Numbered from the stretch's first letter, positions 16,812 through 25,475 are shown. The stretch: 64,000 nucleotides of DNA from Listeria seeligeri serovar 1/2b str. SLCC3954 (GCF_000027145.1 NC_013891.1:2108001-2172000), one strand, 5' to 3'. Notes: a model not told the origin generated them from the sequence alone. Program-made: numbers and translations.

Positions 16812-17693
16812 CTAATTGGTCATCCATTTTGGTGTTAATTTCCGAAAATTATCGTGGCTACTTACTGTCTTTATCGCGTAAGACTCTAACTTTTCTAGAT
16901 TGCGCGTATCATTTTCACTTGCCCAGCTTAGAGCAAAAACAATATGCATTGCTGTATAAAGTGCATAAAGTTTCCAAAAATCAGTAATATCTTCTTTTCC
17001 AATATAGCCCAAAATATTCCCTTTCGCAAAAGCGATACTGCTGTTTGTTGTAAAAAAACCAATTTTAGCTAAATCAAATAATGGATCACCAAACTCCAAA
17101 CGGTTAAAATCAATTATTCCAGAAAATTGATGATTCTTTAAAATGATATTTGCTGGATGAAAATCACCTTGTTGTAGTCGAATCTCTCTTCCCTTCATTA
17201 AATCTAAATTATTTTCAATAAAAGACTCTAGTTCTTGAAGAAATACTACTTCTATATTTGATTTTTTTAACTTACTTAATTTACGATAATATTTTTCTTT
17301 TTGTAAATCATACCAATTTAATTCTGTCGCATTTATATCCATTTTATGTATTTTCCGCAAAACTGCTCCTGCTGAAACTCCTGCTTGGAGCTGTTCTGCT
17401 TTAGACAAATGTGTCATTCCGCTCTCAGCATCTTCGCCTAACACATAATCCATCACCATATATCCTTTTCCTTGAAGAAGACCAAAATCCAACGCTCGTG
17501 GTACTTTAGGAGCTAATGGACTTAATTTTTGGATTGCTTCAAATTCCACTTTTCGCTCTTCCCACATATTTTCCGGGAAAACACGAACTAGATAGCTATT
17601 GTCTACTTGGTATTTTTGATCTATTGAAAAACCTTTCTTTATTTCTTTTATCACTTTTGCATTTTTTAACATTTCAATAGCTCTTAAATCCAA
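16812..17693 (-). CDS. aminoglycoside phosphotransferase-family (APH) kinase-like protein
   Basis: 293 residues from TTG at 17693, which has GAAGG 7 nt upstream; an ATG at 17738 lacks a binding site. Kinase-fold motifs: catalytic loop 'QQGDFHPANIIL' (Asp and Asn of Brenner's motif) and metal-binding 'IIDFNRLEFGDPLFDLAKIG'. The family phosphorylates small alcohols such as aminoglycosides, choline or macrolides; the substrate cannot be told here. Paired in an operon with a GyrI-like ligand-binding protein. A resistance role is possible but unproven. Confidence 0.83.
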   Translation of the reverse strand: MDLRAIEMLKNAKVIKEIKKGFSIDQKYQVDNSYLVRVFPENMWEERKVEFEAIQKLSPLAPKVPRALDFGLLQGKGYMVMDYVLGEDAESGMTHLSKAEQLQAGVSAGAVLRKIHKMDINATELNWYDLQKEKYYRKLSKLKKSNIEVVFLQELESFIENNLDLMKGREIRLQQGDFHPANIILKNHQFSGIIDFNRLEFGDPLFDLAKIGFFTTNSSIAFAKGNILGYIGKEDITDFWKLYALYTAMHIVFALSWASENDTRNLEKLESYAIKTVSSHDNFRKLTPKWMTN

Positions 17694-17778
17694 ATTCCCA
17701 CCTTCTTTCAAGTAAATTAATTTCTCTCTATTATACAAGAAACCACTTACCTTTAACTAGCTAAATCCGCATAAATTA

Positions 17779-17808
17779 TTGACAAAAGAAAGCTTTCAAT
17801 ATTATAAT
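17779..17808 (+). promoter_or_regulatory. promoter of tRNA-Leu
   Basis: TTGACA, 18-nt spacer, TATAAT: perfect hexamers. It ends 20 bp before the tRNA. Confidence 0.85.
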
Positions 17809-17827
17809 TAATTTTGCTAATGTACAC

Positions 17828-17911
<84 letters not shown>

Positions 17912-17919
17912 TAGAACGC

Positions 17920-17960
17920 AAGGAATCCAAGGTTATTTTCTAACCTTGGATTCCTTTTTT
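17920..17960 (+). terminator. terminator of tRNA-Leu
   Basis: Perfect 16-bp stem (AAGGAATCCAAGGTTA and complement, 5-nt loop) ending in seven T on the plus strand. Confidence 0.95.
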
Positions 17961-17966
17961 TACTGC

Positions 17967-19679
17967 TCAATTATTTCTTCTATACATTAATGCTATTCCA
18001 GCTGTAGCCAATAAAGCTCCACCAAATAGTACATTTTTGTTTGTGCTATCACCAGTTTGTGGTAAATTGCCTTTTTTTGTTTTAGCATTTTTATCTACTT
18101 CTTTAATTACTATTCCATCAGTGCTATTGCCATCAGTACCGCTTGGTGTTGGCGTCACTTTTATCTTGGTATCGCTAAACGTTACATTAACAGGACCTTG
18201 TGGATTAAATGGTATCGTGACGCGCATTTCTTTGTTTGATTTTTCATAGCCTTCTGGTGCGTCTGTTTCTTTTACAATGTAGGTTCCTGGTGGCAAATTA
18301 CTCGCGAGCGCATAGCCTTTTGCATTAGATGTTACTTTCTTAATGACTTTTCCATTTTCCGTTTCTACTGTAAAAATCGCATTTTCGAGGCCTTTTTTGG
18401 TCGCTCCATCTTGTTTAAAAATCATGATGGCACCCATTTTTTCTATATTTTGGAAAGTTAATTTTACTGGATCGGTATTGCCGTAAACAATTGTAAAGCT
18501 CTTTGGTCTAGGATTTTTTTGATAGCCTATTGGAGCAGTTATTTCGGTTGCTGTATATTTTCCAGGTGGCAATCCTTCTGCAGTTCCCAAACCATTTTCT
18601 GCGGTAGTTACTTTTGCGACTTCGGTTCCTGTACTGTCTTTAATAGAATAAACAGCATCACTTAGCGCTTTTTGACCAGAAAGTTTTTGAATTTCTACTT
18701 TTCCATTTGTCGTAAGTCCAGCATCAACATCAAAGTTTTCTGTTCTAAGTGTAGGTACATTAACATTAGTAAGACCGGTTGAATCCACTTTGGAATTGAT
18801 TTCTGGGTTATTTCCTTGATTTGCTTTAGAGAAAATATAATCATTATTTGGTAATGTGAATTTAACTTGGTAATCGCCTGGCAAAACATCGGTAAATAAA
18901 TAGGAGCCAATGTCATTTGTCACCGTGCTCTTTGTTACGGTTCCATTGTCATCTATTAAATCTACTTTTACATTTGGAGCTGGCTCTTCATTGTCTTGTT
19001 GAATTCCATCACCATTAATATCATACCAAGCTAAATCGCCAATTTTTGCTCCTTCAATATTAATATATAGTTCTACATCATCTAAAAAGTTCCCATTGGT
19101 GAGTGAACCACTTGCTGTTGAAATAGGATTAAAGGTCAATCTGGTAATCGTTTGACCAGGTGGAACAACATAATTCCCTTCATAATCTCCCCAAGCAGTA
19201 TTATCATCTGACACCCGTGAAACCTCCACTTGTGTTTCAGGAGAACCAATAAGTAAGTCAGCCACATCCATGCCACTCCGACCACGGTGAGCAAATTTCC
19301 AAGTTAGGACAGTCCCGGGAATAGTACGAATATCTTGATAAACTGGGCCAATTCCATCTGAATTAAGTTCAATAAAATTAGTGCCTGAAAAAGGTGGTAC
19401 ATTATAGCCATTTCCTGCTTGCCAAACTTCTATTTTACCCGAGGGATTCTCAGTTCCCCATGCGGCAACACCAGCTTGGTCAACCATCCAAACATTGGGT
19501 GATCCTGCATTATGTCCATAATTCTCGATATCTACATCTTCAAAATCACTATTTTTGATAGCCCATTTAAGTTGCCAACCATTCGCAGATACTGGTGACG
19601 CCTGCGCTTTCTCTGTGAAACCTCCGAAAATAAGTAGTATTAATACAACTATTAAACTAGCTACTATTTTTTTCTGCAT
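17967..19679 (-). CDS. LPXTG cell-wall-anchored protein with SdrD-B-like and Cna-B-like domains
   Basis: 570 residues. Signal peptide to about residue 29 (Ala-Gln-Ala before the cut), an N-terminal jelly-roll-like domain (about 30-200), an SdrD B-type repeat with 'WYDINGDGIQQDNEEPAPNV' near 215, then two Cna-B/SpaA-like domains that begin 'VEIQKLSGQK' and 'GAIMIFKQDG' and each contain 'PPGKYTATE' or 'PPGTYIVKE'; their Lys and Glu can form isopeptide bonds. The C-terminus has Leu-Pro-Gln-Thr-Gly (about 539-543), a hydrophobic segment and Arg-Arg: a sortase A substrate. The ATG at 19679 has AGGGAG 8 nt upstream. Matches what I know as lmo2085 in EGD-e; likely an adhesin. Confidence 0.93.
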   Translation of the reverse strand: MQKKIVASLIVVLILLIFGGFTEKAQASPVSANGWQLKWAIKNSDFEDVDIENYGHNAGSPNVWMVDQAGVAAWGTENPSGKIEVWQAGNGYNVPPFSGTNFIELNSDGIGPVYQDIRTIPGTVLTWKFAHRGRSGMDVADLLIGSPETQVEVSRVSDDNTAWGDYEGNYVVPPGQTITRLTFNPISTASGSLTNGNFLDDVELYINIEGAKIGDLAWYDINGDGIQQDNEEPAPNVKVDLIDDNGTVTKSTVTNDIGSYLFTDVLPGDYQVKFTLPNNDYIFSKANQGNNPEINSKVDSTGLTNVNVPTLRTENFDVDAGLTTNGKVEIQKLSGQKALSDAVYSIKDSTGTEVAKVTTAENGLGTAEGLPPGKYTATEITAPIGYQKNPRPKSFTIVYGNTDPVKLTFQNIEKMGAIMIFKQDGATKKGLENAIFTVETENGKVIKKVTSNAKGYALASNLPPGTYIVKETDAPEGYEKSNKEMRVTIPFNPQGPVNVTFSDTKIKVTPTPSGTDGNSTDGIVIKEVDKNAKTKKGNLPQTGDSTNKNVLFGGALLATAGIALMYRRNN

Positions 19680-19716
19680 GCTCTCAACTCCCTTTCGCGA
19701 ATCCCAACAAGTTACT

Positions 19717-19742
19717 TTACCCAAATAAAGACATCAAAAAAC
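19717..19742 (-). promoter_or_regulatory. sigma-B-type promoter of the LPXTG gene
   Basis: GTTT at 19742-19739, 16-nt spacer, GGGTAA at 19722-19717; both elements are exact consensus. It lies 38 bp before the ATG and its -35 is inside the preceding terminator. The L. monocytogenes counterpart lmo2085 is reported in the sigma-B regulon. Confidence 0.72.
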
Positions 19743-19769
19743 ACCCGCGCTAAAATAAACGCAGGTGTT
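19740..19769 (-). terminator. terminator of the RRNPP-like regulator gene
   Basis: 10-bp stem with one T-G pair (AACACCTGCG...CGCGGGTGTT), then six T on the minus strand. The T-tract overlaps the -35 of the next promoter. Confidence 0.82.
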
Positions 19770-19777
19770 AGCATTGA

Positions 19778-21058
19778 TTATGACAAAATATCATAAGCCA
19801 TTTTATACTTCGTTGAATTTGCAAAGTGTTTGCTGGCATGTTTTTTTACACGATTAATTAAAGCTGGGTCATTCGAATTGTTAATTTTTTTGAGTAACTG
19901 TAACATTTTTTCCTCATAACTTGTTTGCTGATTCTGATGATAAAATTGTAACGTTTCTGCGTATTCAATAAAAAAGTCAAGCTCCATCACATGCTCTTCA
20001 ACATCATTCATAATGTTAATTAATTCATTTACTTCAGAAATAAATCCTTGTTCTGCAAAAATAACCATCAGTTCCGTTATAACTAAAAAATCATTGTTGT
20101 TAAACTCAATATTTAACGCTTTATGAGCCACTATTTCATTATATAAAGTCATTAATTTTTCATTAAAAGCTACCTCATTACCTTCTAATTGCTGAATTTC
20201 TGCAAGCTTGAATTGAATTAAGAAATAATAAATAGGTGCTGCTTTTGGGTATTCCGAGAAATAAATCATTGCTTGTTCAAATTTATTCTTAGCTTCTTTC
20301 ATAAAACCGATTTGGAAATAAATGTATCCATAAAAATAGAGAACTGAGATGATTCGCTCTTGTTTTCCACTTTCGAAGGTTTGAATTAAATCGGCTGCCC
20401 TCGCTACATATTTTAAAGCAGGTTCATATTTACTTTCACAAATATAATAAGTACAAATATAACTATTAAAAACTACCTGAAAATCTGGTTTAGTTGTTAA
20501 TTCAATGCTTTTTTTCCAATACTTTCTAGAAAGGCTGTAATTACAAGTAGCATGTGCATTTTTGACTCCCTGACAATAATAGTAGAAACTTTGCAAATAG
20601 GTTGGAAAAGTTTTTGCAGAATGTTTTGCTACGTTATTGAGATGTTTTCTTTCTATCTCTTCTGCTTTGGAAAATTTCCATGTTTTATAATATAATCCAG
20701 CTTGCAGACAATAAAATCCTAGTTCAATGGCTGGCAATTCATAGCGTAAATCGACATTTTCGGCGATGTTGTTTAATTTTTGTTCTGCTTCCATCGTATT
20801 GGAAAAGACAAGTGCTTCAAATATACTATTAAGTTCCTGTAAAATACTGAAATCAGTTTTTTCTTCCGCTACTAATAAAACTTCCTCAGGTATTTCAAGT
20901 CGATTAGCAATATGAATTAAAGTTTCAATTGAAGCGGTTTTTACGCCATTTTCAATGTTTGCTAAATAAGGAATCGAAATAATTCCCTGAGATACTTCTT
21001 TTAGTGTTTGTTGCTTTTCTTTACGGATATTTTTAATTCGGATGCCGATTAAACTCAA
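19778..21058 (-). CDS. HTH + TPR-type (RRNPP/NprR-like) transcriptional regulator
   Basis: 426 residues from TTG at 21058 (GGTGGTGG just upstream); an ATG at 21100 would add 14 residues but lacks a binding site. Residues 1-60 form an HTH of the Xre type ('IGIRIKNIRKEKQQTLKEVS'). The rest is helical repeat sequence rich in Tyr/Phe/Leu (for example 'FYYYCQGVKNAHATCNYSLS'), as in TPR regulators of the Rgg/PlcR/PrgX/NprR group that bind exported peptide pheromones. Size fits NprR best. It is co-directional with a lipoprotein gene upstream and the LPXTG gene downstream; no terminator separates it from the lipoprotein gene. Peptide sensing is inferred. Confidence 0.8.
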   Translation of the reverse strand: MSLIGIRIKNIRKEKQQTLKEVSQGIISIPYLANIENGVKTASIETLIHIANRLEIPEEVLLVAEEKTDFSILQELNSIFEALVFSNTMEAEQKLNNIAENVDLRYELPAIELGFYCLQAGLYYKTWKFSKAEEIERKHLNNVAKHSAKTFPTYLQSFYYYCQGVKNAHATCNYSLSRKYWKKSIELTTKPDFQVVFNSYICTYYICESKYEPALKYVARAADLIQTFESGKQERIISVLYFYGYIYFQIGFMKEAKNKFEQAMIYFSEYPKAAPIYYFLIQFKLAEIQQLEGNEVAFNEKLMTLYNEIVAHKALNIEFNNNDFLVITELMVIFAEQGFISEVNELINIMNDVEEHVMELDFFIEYAETLQFYHQNQQTSYEEKMLQLLKKINNSNDPALINRVKKHASKHFANSTKYKMAYDILS

Positions 21059-21130
21059 GTTGTCCACCACCAATACTATTTTCCCTTTAATTATAACCAT
21101 TTATTGGTGGAAAACAAGGCATTTATTACT

Positions 21131-22138
21131 TTAATTTAAGGCTGGAAAATCCGCATATTCTGATACTAAGTTTTTATAACTGTGTAATAGTTTTTCTGGT
21201 GTTCCTGTTGTTTTTTCTAAAACAGTATTATTATCTAATACATCATCTGTTATGGCTTCCTTACTCTCAACACGTTCTATGATTGATTTGCCATCTATTT
21301 TCACTTGGTTTGCCTTTGCTTTTAATGTTCTAATATCTGCTTCAGAAAAACCCGATTTAGCAACTTTCCCTTTATCTTTAGTAGCAGTTTCAAGCTCTAT
21401 ATAAGTGTTCACAAGTTTGTCATATTTCAGTGAATAAGCACAGGTATCCAGTTTCAAAATATTCACTGCCTGCATATGTTGATTTTGCAATTCTACATTA
21501 ACTGCTTCAGCGTCCTTGATAAATTGAATTAAACTATAGGTTACTGTGTCCCCGTTGTTTTTTAATTCTTCCATTTTAGCCAAATGTTGTTCTTCCATAA
21601 GTTTGTCAACTTCCTTATTGAAGCTAGCGATATCCGAATTGGTTTTTTTAGTTGTTTTCAGCAAAGAATCATGTAATTTCTTGGCTTTTCGGAAATCATC
21701 TTTTGTATATTCTTTTGTTTCATAGTAATCGGCCATTTCTTCCAGAATTTCTATTTCGCCTTTAACTTCTGGAATTAAACTCTGGGCTGTTTTTTTAAGT
21801 GGTAGAGTGGCTTTTTTCTGTAACATTTCTTTTAAATCATTGATGCTTTGATGCGTTTGATCAACATTCGGGATAAATATTTCTTTTGCCGTATCGGGCG
21901 TTACATAGTTCAAATCAGCATCCGAATAGTTAGCAAAATAACTTTCCTTTGTTTTTAGAAACTCTCCTTTTAGATTATTGCTAAAATTAATATACATATA
22001 GTATTCTGCCAGTTCTTTTCCTGTATAAACACCTTGCACATCATCATTCTTATTGCTTTTTGATGTGCTAGAACACGCAGTTAGTACTAGTACGGACAAT
22101 ATGAGTAAACTAACAAACCTACATACCTTGTAAAACAT
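21131..22138 (-). CDS. DUF3829-like lipoprotein
   Basis: 335 residues from the ATG at 22138, which has AGAGGG 6 nt upstream. Short signal peptide ending Leu-Thr-Ala-Cys (lipidated Cys at residue 22). The mature part is mostly helical ('EIEILEEMADYYETKEYTKD', 'FRKAKKLHDSLLKTTKKTNS'), matching the DUF3829/YiiG pattern, function unknown. It precedes the RRNPP-like regulator in the same operon. The last residues of its signal peptide ('LSVLVLTA') have the length and hydrophobicity of pheromones cut from lipoprotein signals; see findings. Confidence 0.82.
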   Translation of the reverse strand: MFYKVCRFVSLLILSVLVLTACSSTSKSNKNDDVQGVYTGKELAEYYMYINFSNNLKGEFLKTKESYFANYSDADLNYVTPDTAKEIFIPNVDQTHQSINDLKEMLQKKATLPLKKTAQSLIPEVKGEIEILEEMADYYETKEYTKDDFRKAKKLHDSLLKTTKKTNSDIASFNKEVDKLMEEQHLAKMEELKNNGDTVTYSLIQFIKDAEAVNVELQNQHMQAVNILKLDTCAYSLKYDKLVNTYIELETATKDKGKVAKSGFSEADIRTLKAKANQVKIDGKSIIERVESKEAITDDVLDNNTVLEKTTGTPEKLLHSYKNLVSEYADFPALN

Positions 22139-22176
22139 AATTTCCCTCTTTCCAATTAATAATTGATGCAAATTTA

Positions 22177-22204
22177 AAATCCTTCATTCCCACATGAAGG
22201 ATTT
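22177..22204 (-). promoter_or_regulatory. leader hairpin upstream of the lipoprotein-regulator operon
   Basis: Perfect 11-bp inverted repeat (AAATCCTTCAT/ATGAAGGATTT, 6-nt loop) between the likely promoter and the lipoprotein start, followed on the minus strand by TAAATTTGC (TTTTAAATTTG counting the stem end). It looks like an attenuator or mRNA-stabilising hairpin. A possible -10 (TAAAAT) lies about 60 nt farther upstream. Confidence 0.5.
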
Positions 22205-22354
22205 ATATTTAGAAACAACCCACAGTCTCCCATTTTAACACTATAATTTCATAAAACTGAAAAAAGGATAAAACACACATTCCCGCCCTTTTTGTTTTTA
22301 TTTTAGTATGAATTTATCCAATGTTTCTGCTGGTTTTAACACTTTAATCACAGA

Positions 22355-22388
22355 AAAAAGCCCAGAAATCAAATTTTCCGGGCTTTTT
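22355..22388 (-). terminator. terminator of the tetR-MATE operon
   Basis: 14-bp stem with one mismatch (AAAAAGCCCGGAAA), 6-nt loop and T-tract on the minus strand directly after the MATE stop. Confidence 0.9.
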
Positions 22389-22389
22389 C

Positions 22390-23721
22390 CTATTTAAATA
22401 AAATATGTTTTTTCTTCATATAAATGACAATGGAAGCTGCTACAATCATTTCAGAAATTGGGATTGCTAGCCAAACACCTGTGATACCAATTATGGAAGG
22501 TAAAATTAACAAGAAAATAACCATGAAAATAATCTCCCGTGAAATGGTAATCCAGGTTGCCATTTTTACTTTGTCAGATGTTTGGAAGTAAGTCATCATC
22601 ACAAAGTTAAAACCCATAAATAAGTAGGCTGTATAGAAAAGTTTGATTCCGGAGCTTGCTAGATCTTTAATCTCAGGGGTGAAATTACCGAACATTGAGA
22701 CAAGTAAATTCGATGCGAACAGGCCAACTAGTAAGAAACCAACTCCGGTACAGAACGCCACTAGAATCGCGATTTTTAACGTTTCTAGTTCTTTTTCTCT
22801 TGCTTTTGCTCCTCTGTAGTAACTAATTAATGGTTGAATTGCTGAACCCATTCCGAGGAACAGCATCAAAATCACACTGTGCGTATAGTTTAATACTGAG
22901 AATGCAGCAACACCAGCAGTTCCAGCAATTGCAGCTAGTGAAATATTATAGCCGAATGTAAATACGGATACACCAACTTCCGCTAGAAAACTCGGAAGAC
23001 CGATTGAAAATGTCTTTTTAAAAAAAGCTTTATTCCAATTTAAGCGAACAAATTTTAATCGACTTGATTTTTTAAAGAAATGGGTAGTGAGAATTAGCAC
23101 TCCAACAATAATCGCAATCATTGTTGCAAGAGCAGAGCCAGTTACACCCCATTCAAAAATAAATAGGAAAAAATAATTTAAAATAACATTACAAATGGCT
23201 GTAACAACAAGCGCAATCATGGATAAATTCGGATCGCCATCATTTCTTACAAAGATACTTAAAATATTTTCTAAAGTAAGTGCAAATCCAAAAATAAGTA
23301 GAACATTCATATATTCGAGTACGTAACCAATCGTATCATCATTCGCACCTAAAAAATAAGCGAGCGGAACTTTAAAAATGAATGCAATAATCGCGATAAC
23401 AATTGTAATCGAGACAACAGCTAGAATCGCATTTGTAAAAATAGTTTGCGCTTTTTTAACATTTTTCTCCCCAATCGCAAATGAGAATTGGGTTGCTGCT
23501 CCAATACCAATCCAAATCGAAATAGCGGTAAAGATAGTAAAGACTGGTACTGCAATATTTATCCCAGCAAGCGCAGTGCCGCCGAGTTTATGTCCAACGA
23601 AAATTCCGTCAATAACGATATTTAATGACATTAATAACATCCCGACTAAGGAAGGTATTAAATATTTAAAATAAATCTTTTTTACTGAATCTGTTTCTAA
23701 AATTTCGATATTTTTTGCCAT
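22390..23721 (-). CDS. MATE family multidrug efflux transporter
   Basis: 443 residues, about 12 membrane helices in two halves. Starts 'ILETDSVKKIYFKYLIPSLV' and contains 'DGIFVGHKLGGTALAGINIA', the typical first MATE repeat. Such pumps use Na+ or H+ gradients to expel cationic drugs or dyes. It lies 14 bp after a TetR gene in the same direction, which probably represses both. Substrate not predictable. Confidence 0.93.
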   Translation of the reverse strand: MAKNIEILETDSVKKIYFKYLIPSLVGMLLMSLNIVIDGIFVGHKLGGTALAGINIAVPVFTIFTAISIWIGIGAATQFSFAIGEKNVKKAQTIFTNAILAVVSITIVIAIIAFIFKVPLAYFLGANDDTIGYVLEYMNVLLIFGFALTLENILSIFVRNDGDPNLSMIALVVTAICNVILNYFFLFIFEWGVTGSALATMIAIIVGVLILTTHFFKKSSRLKFVRLNWNKAFFKKTFSIGLPSFLAEVGVSVFTFGYNISLAAIAGTAGVAAFSVLNYTHSVILMLFLGMGSAIQPLISYYRGAKAREKELETLKIAILVAFCTGVGFLLVGLFASNLLVSMFGNFTPEIKDLASSGIKLFYTAYLFMGFNFVMMTYFQTSDKVKMATWITISREIIFMVIFLLILPSIIGITGVWLAIPISEMIVAASIVIYMKKKHILFK

Positions 23722-23735
23722 ATAGCACCTCTAAT

Positions 23736-24320
23736 TTAAGCTTTTAGCGTAATTCCTCTCCAGAAAATTTGCCATAAAGCTGTGATTTTCTTTTGTGTTC
23801 TTTGTGGTTCATTTACATAAACAATCTCGACAATAACTGCATCAAGAATGCCCATGTATGCTTCTTTCATCGTTTCAACATCTTGTTCTGGAATTAGTTT
23901 TTGCTCCATCCAGCTACTGAATAATTCAGTGAAGTCTTGCTCCATTTGACTCACATTATCGCTAATTTCCGCTTGGACAATATCGTATAAATGTTTAGGC
24001 GGATAAAAGCCATATCGTAACCAAAACTGAAATGCTGCATCGGTATCGTATAAGTTTTTCACCCCAAAAAGCAAACTAGCTAGTACTAAATCTGGTCTAG
24101 ATAAGTCACTATTCTGAAGATGCGCCCGGTAGTAGTCGATTTCTGTTGACTTTGCATCCTTCATAATCGATAAAAATAAATCATCTTTATCTTTAAAATG
24201 AGAATAAATGGATTGCTTCTTTAAACCTACAACTCCCGCAATATCCGCGAGTGATGTTCCTTCAAATCCATTGGTTGCAAAAAGTTCTAAAGCAGCTTGT
24301 TTAATTTCTTCTTTTCTCAT
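23736..24320 (-). CDS. TetR family repressor of the MATE transporter
   Basis: 194 residues from the ATG at 24320 (AAAGGAG 7 nt upstream); in-frame codons to 24395 are not supported by a binding site. N-terminal HTH 'GTSLADIAGVVGLKKQSIYS' (about 25-45), followed by a helical ligand domain. Leads the operon; a near-palindromic operator lies 27 bp upstream of its start, so autorepression is likely. Confidence 0.92.
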   Translation of the reverse strand: MRKEEIKQAALELFATNGFEGTSLADIAGVVGLKKQSIYSHFKDKDDLFLSIMKDAKSTEIDYYRAHLQNSDLSRPDLVLASLLFGVKNLYDTDAAFQFWLRYGFYPPKHLYDIVQAEISDNVSQMEQDFTELFSSWMEQKLIPEQDVETMKEAYMGILDAVIVEIVYVNEPQRTQKKITALWQIFWRGITLKA

Positions 24321-24346
24321 TTCCACACTCCTTTCGCATAAAACTG

Positions 24347-24358
24347 ACGACCGTTCGT
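24347..24358 (-). promoter_or_regulatory. candidate TetR operator
   Basis: ACGACCGTTCGT, matching its reverse complement at 10 of 12 positions, placed just downstream of the predicted -10 of tetR. Binding is inferred. Confidence 0.6.
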
Positions 24359-24362
24359 AAGT

Positions 24363-24392
24363 TATCTTCTCACGAAAAAAAATGATTGTCAA
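24363..24392 (-). promoter_or_regulatory. tetR-MATE promoter
   Basis: TTGACA at 24392-24387 with an AAGATA -10 after 18 nt. The -35 sits next to the T-tract of the esterase terminator, and the operator lies just past the -10. Confidence 0.55.
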
Positions 24393-24395
24393 CAA

Positions 24396-24427
24396 AAAAA
24401 TCCACCCCGATAAAAGAGTGGATTTTT
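24396..24427 (-). terminator. terminator of the esterase gene
   Basis: 10-bp stem (AAAAATCCAC/GTGGATTTTT), 12-nt loop, then T-run on the minus strand just after the stop at 24432. Confidence 0.85.
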
Positions 24428-24431
24428 CTAT

Positions 24432-25475
24432 TTATTTTTCTTCTAAAAACTCACTGATTAATTCGTATGTTTCATCAGTTGCTTCGGAGCTTGTTGTCAT
24501 ATAACCATGTGGTACTTTTTCAAAACGTTTTGCGAATACTTCAACGCCGGCATTTTTTAATTTTTCAGCGTATGCTTCCCCTTGATCTCTTAGTGGATCA
24601 AATTCAGCTGTTGCTAAGAATGTTTTTGGAAGTCCTGCTAAATCTTTGCTACGAATAGGCGCAACAAGTGGATCATATTTACGATCAGTGGCGTTTGAAA
24701 TATATAGTTTAAAGAATTTATCTAATGATTCTTTTGTTAATACATAACCTTCTGCAAATTCATCCATGGACGGATAAAGGACAGATGCGTCTCGGCTGAA
24801 AATATCTGTGGTTGGATAAAGCAAGATTTGTGCGGTGATGCTTGGTGCACCTTTTGCTTTAGCGATTTGTGTCACTACGGTTGCCAAGTTTGCTCCAACA
24901 CTATCTCCTGCAACAATGATATCTGCGGATTTAGCACGCAAGCTTGTACGATGGCTTTGAACCCAAAGTAGCGCTGCATAAGCATCTTCTACTGCTGCCG
25001 GGAATGGATTTTCCGGAGCTAAACGATAATCAACCGTAACTACACGTGCGCCAGTTGTTTGTACTAGTTTACGAGCAACAGCATCATGCGTTTGTAGCCC
25101 ACCTAATACAAATCCACCGCCGTGATAATAAACAATGATTTCGAATGGCCCATCTTCTTTTGGAGTGTAAATCCGAATTGGGATTTTCCCGCCTGGTCCA
25201 TCAATTTTTTTGTTTTCAACGTCGCCAATTTCGATATCTTTAGCAGATGGCAAGGCTTTTGTTGCAAGTCTCATATATTTATATCGTGAGTCTACATCAG
25301 ATAATGGTGAAGTATTTTTCACGAATTCTTGTGAGGCTTCATCTAAATTCTCCAGTACCTCTGGATTATATTCTTTTCTTCCAACCGCTTTTTTGTAAAT
25401 AAAGAACACGATTAATAATGGAAGCAGAATTATTCCAGCAAAACTAATAGCAACCCATTTTATTGTATTTTTCAC
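24432..25475 (-). CDS. membrane-anchored HSL-family esterase/lipase
   Basis: 347 residues. N-terminal membrane segment (about 7-25), then an alpha/beta hydrolase of the hormone-sensitive lipase family: oxyanion motif 'YYHGGGFVLGG', nucleophile 'GDSVGANLA', acid in 'AEFDPLRDQGE' and His in 'PHGYM'. Carboxylester hydrolase, substrate unknown. Start is a GTG with AAGGAG 10 nt upstream. Monogenic between two regulatory regions. Confidence 0.9.
   Translation of the reverse strand: MKNTIKWVAISFAGIILLPLLIVFFIYKKAVGRKEYNPEVLENLDEASQEFVKNTSPLSDVDSRYKYMRLATKALPSAKDIEIGDVENKKIDGPGGKIPIRIYTPKEDGPFEIIVYYHGGGFVLGGLQTHDAVARKLVQTTGARVVTVDYRLAPENPFPAAVEDAYAALLWVQSHRTSLRAKSADIIVAGDSVGANLATVVTQIAKAKGAPSITAQILLYPTTDIFSRDASVLYPSMDEFAEGYVLTKESLDKFFKLYISNATDRKYDPLVAPIRSKDLAGLPKTFLATAEFDPLRDQGEAYAEKLKNAGVEVFAKRFEKVPHGYMTTSSEATDETYELISEFLEEK

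Noticed and set aside
22120-22187. 22-codon frame overlapping the lipoprotein start
   Set aside because: No usable ribosome binding site; kept only as a note in the leader finding.
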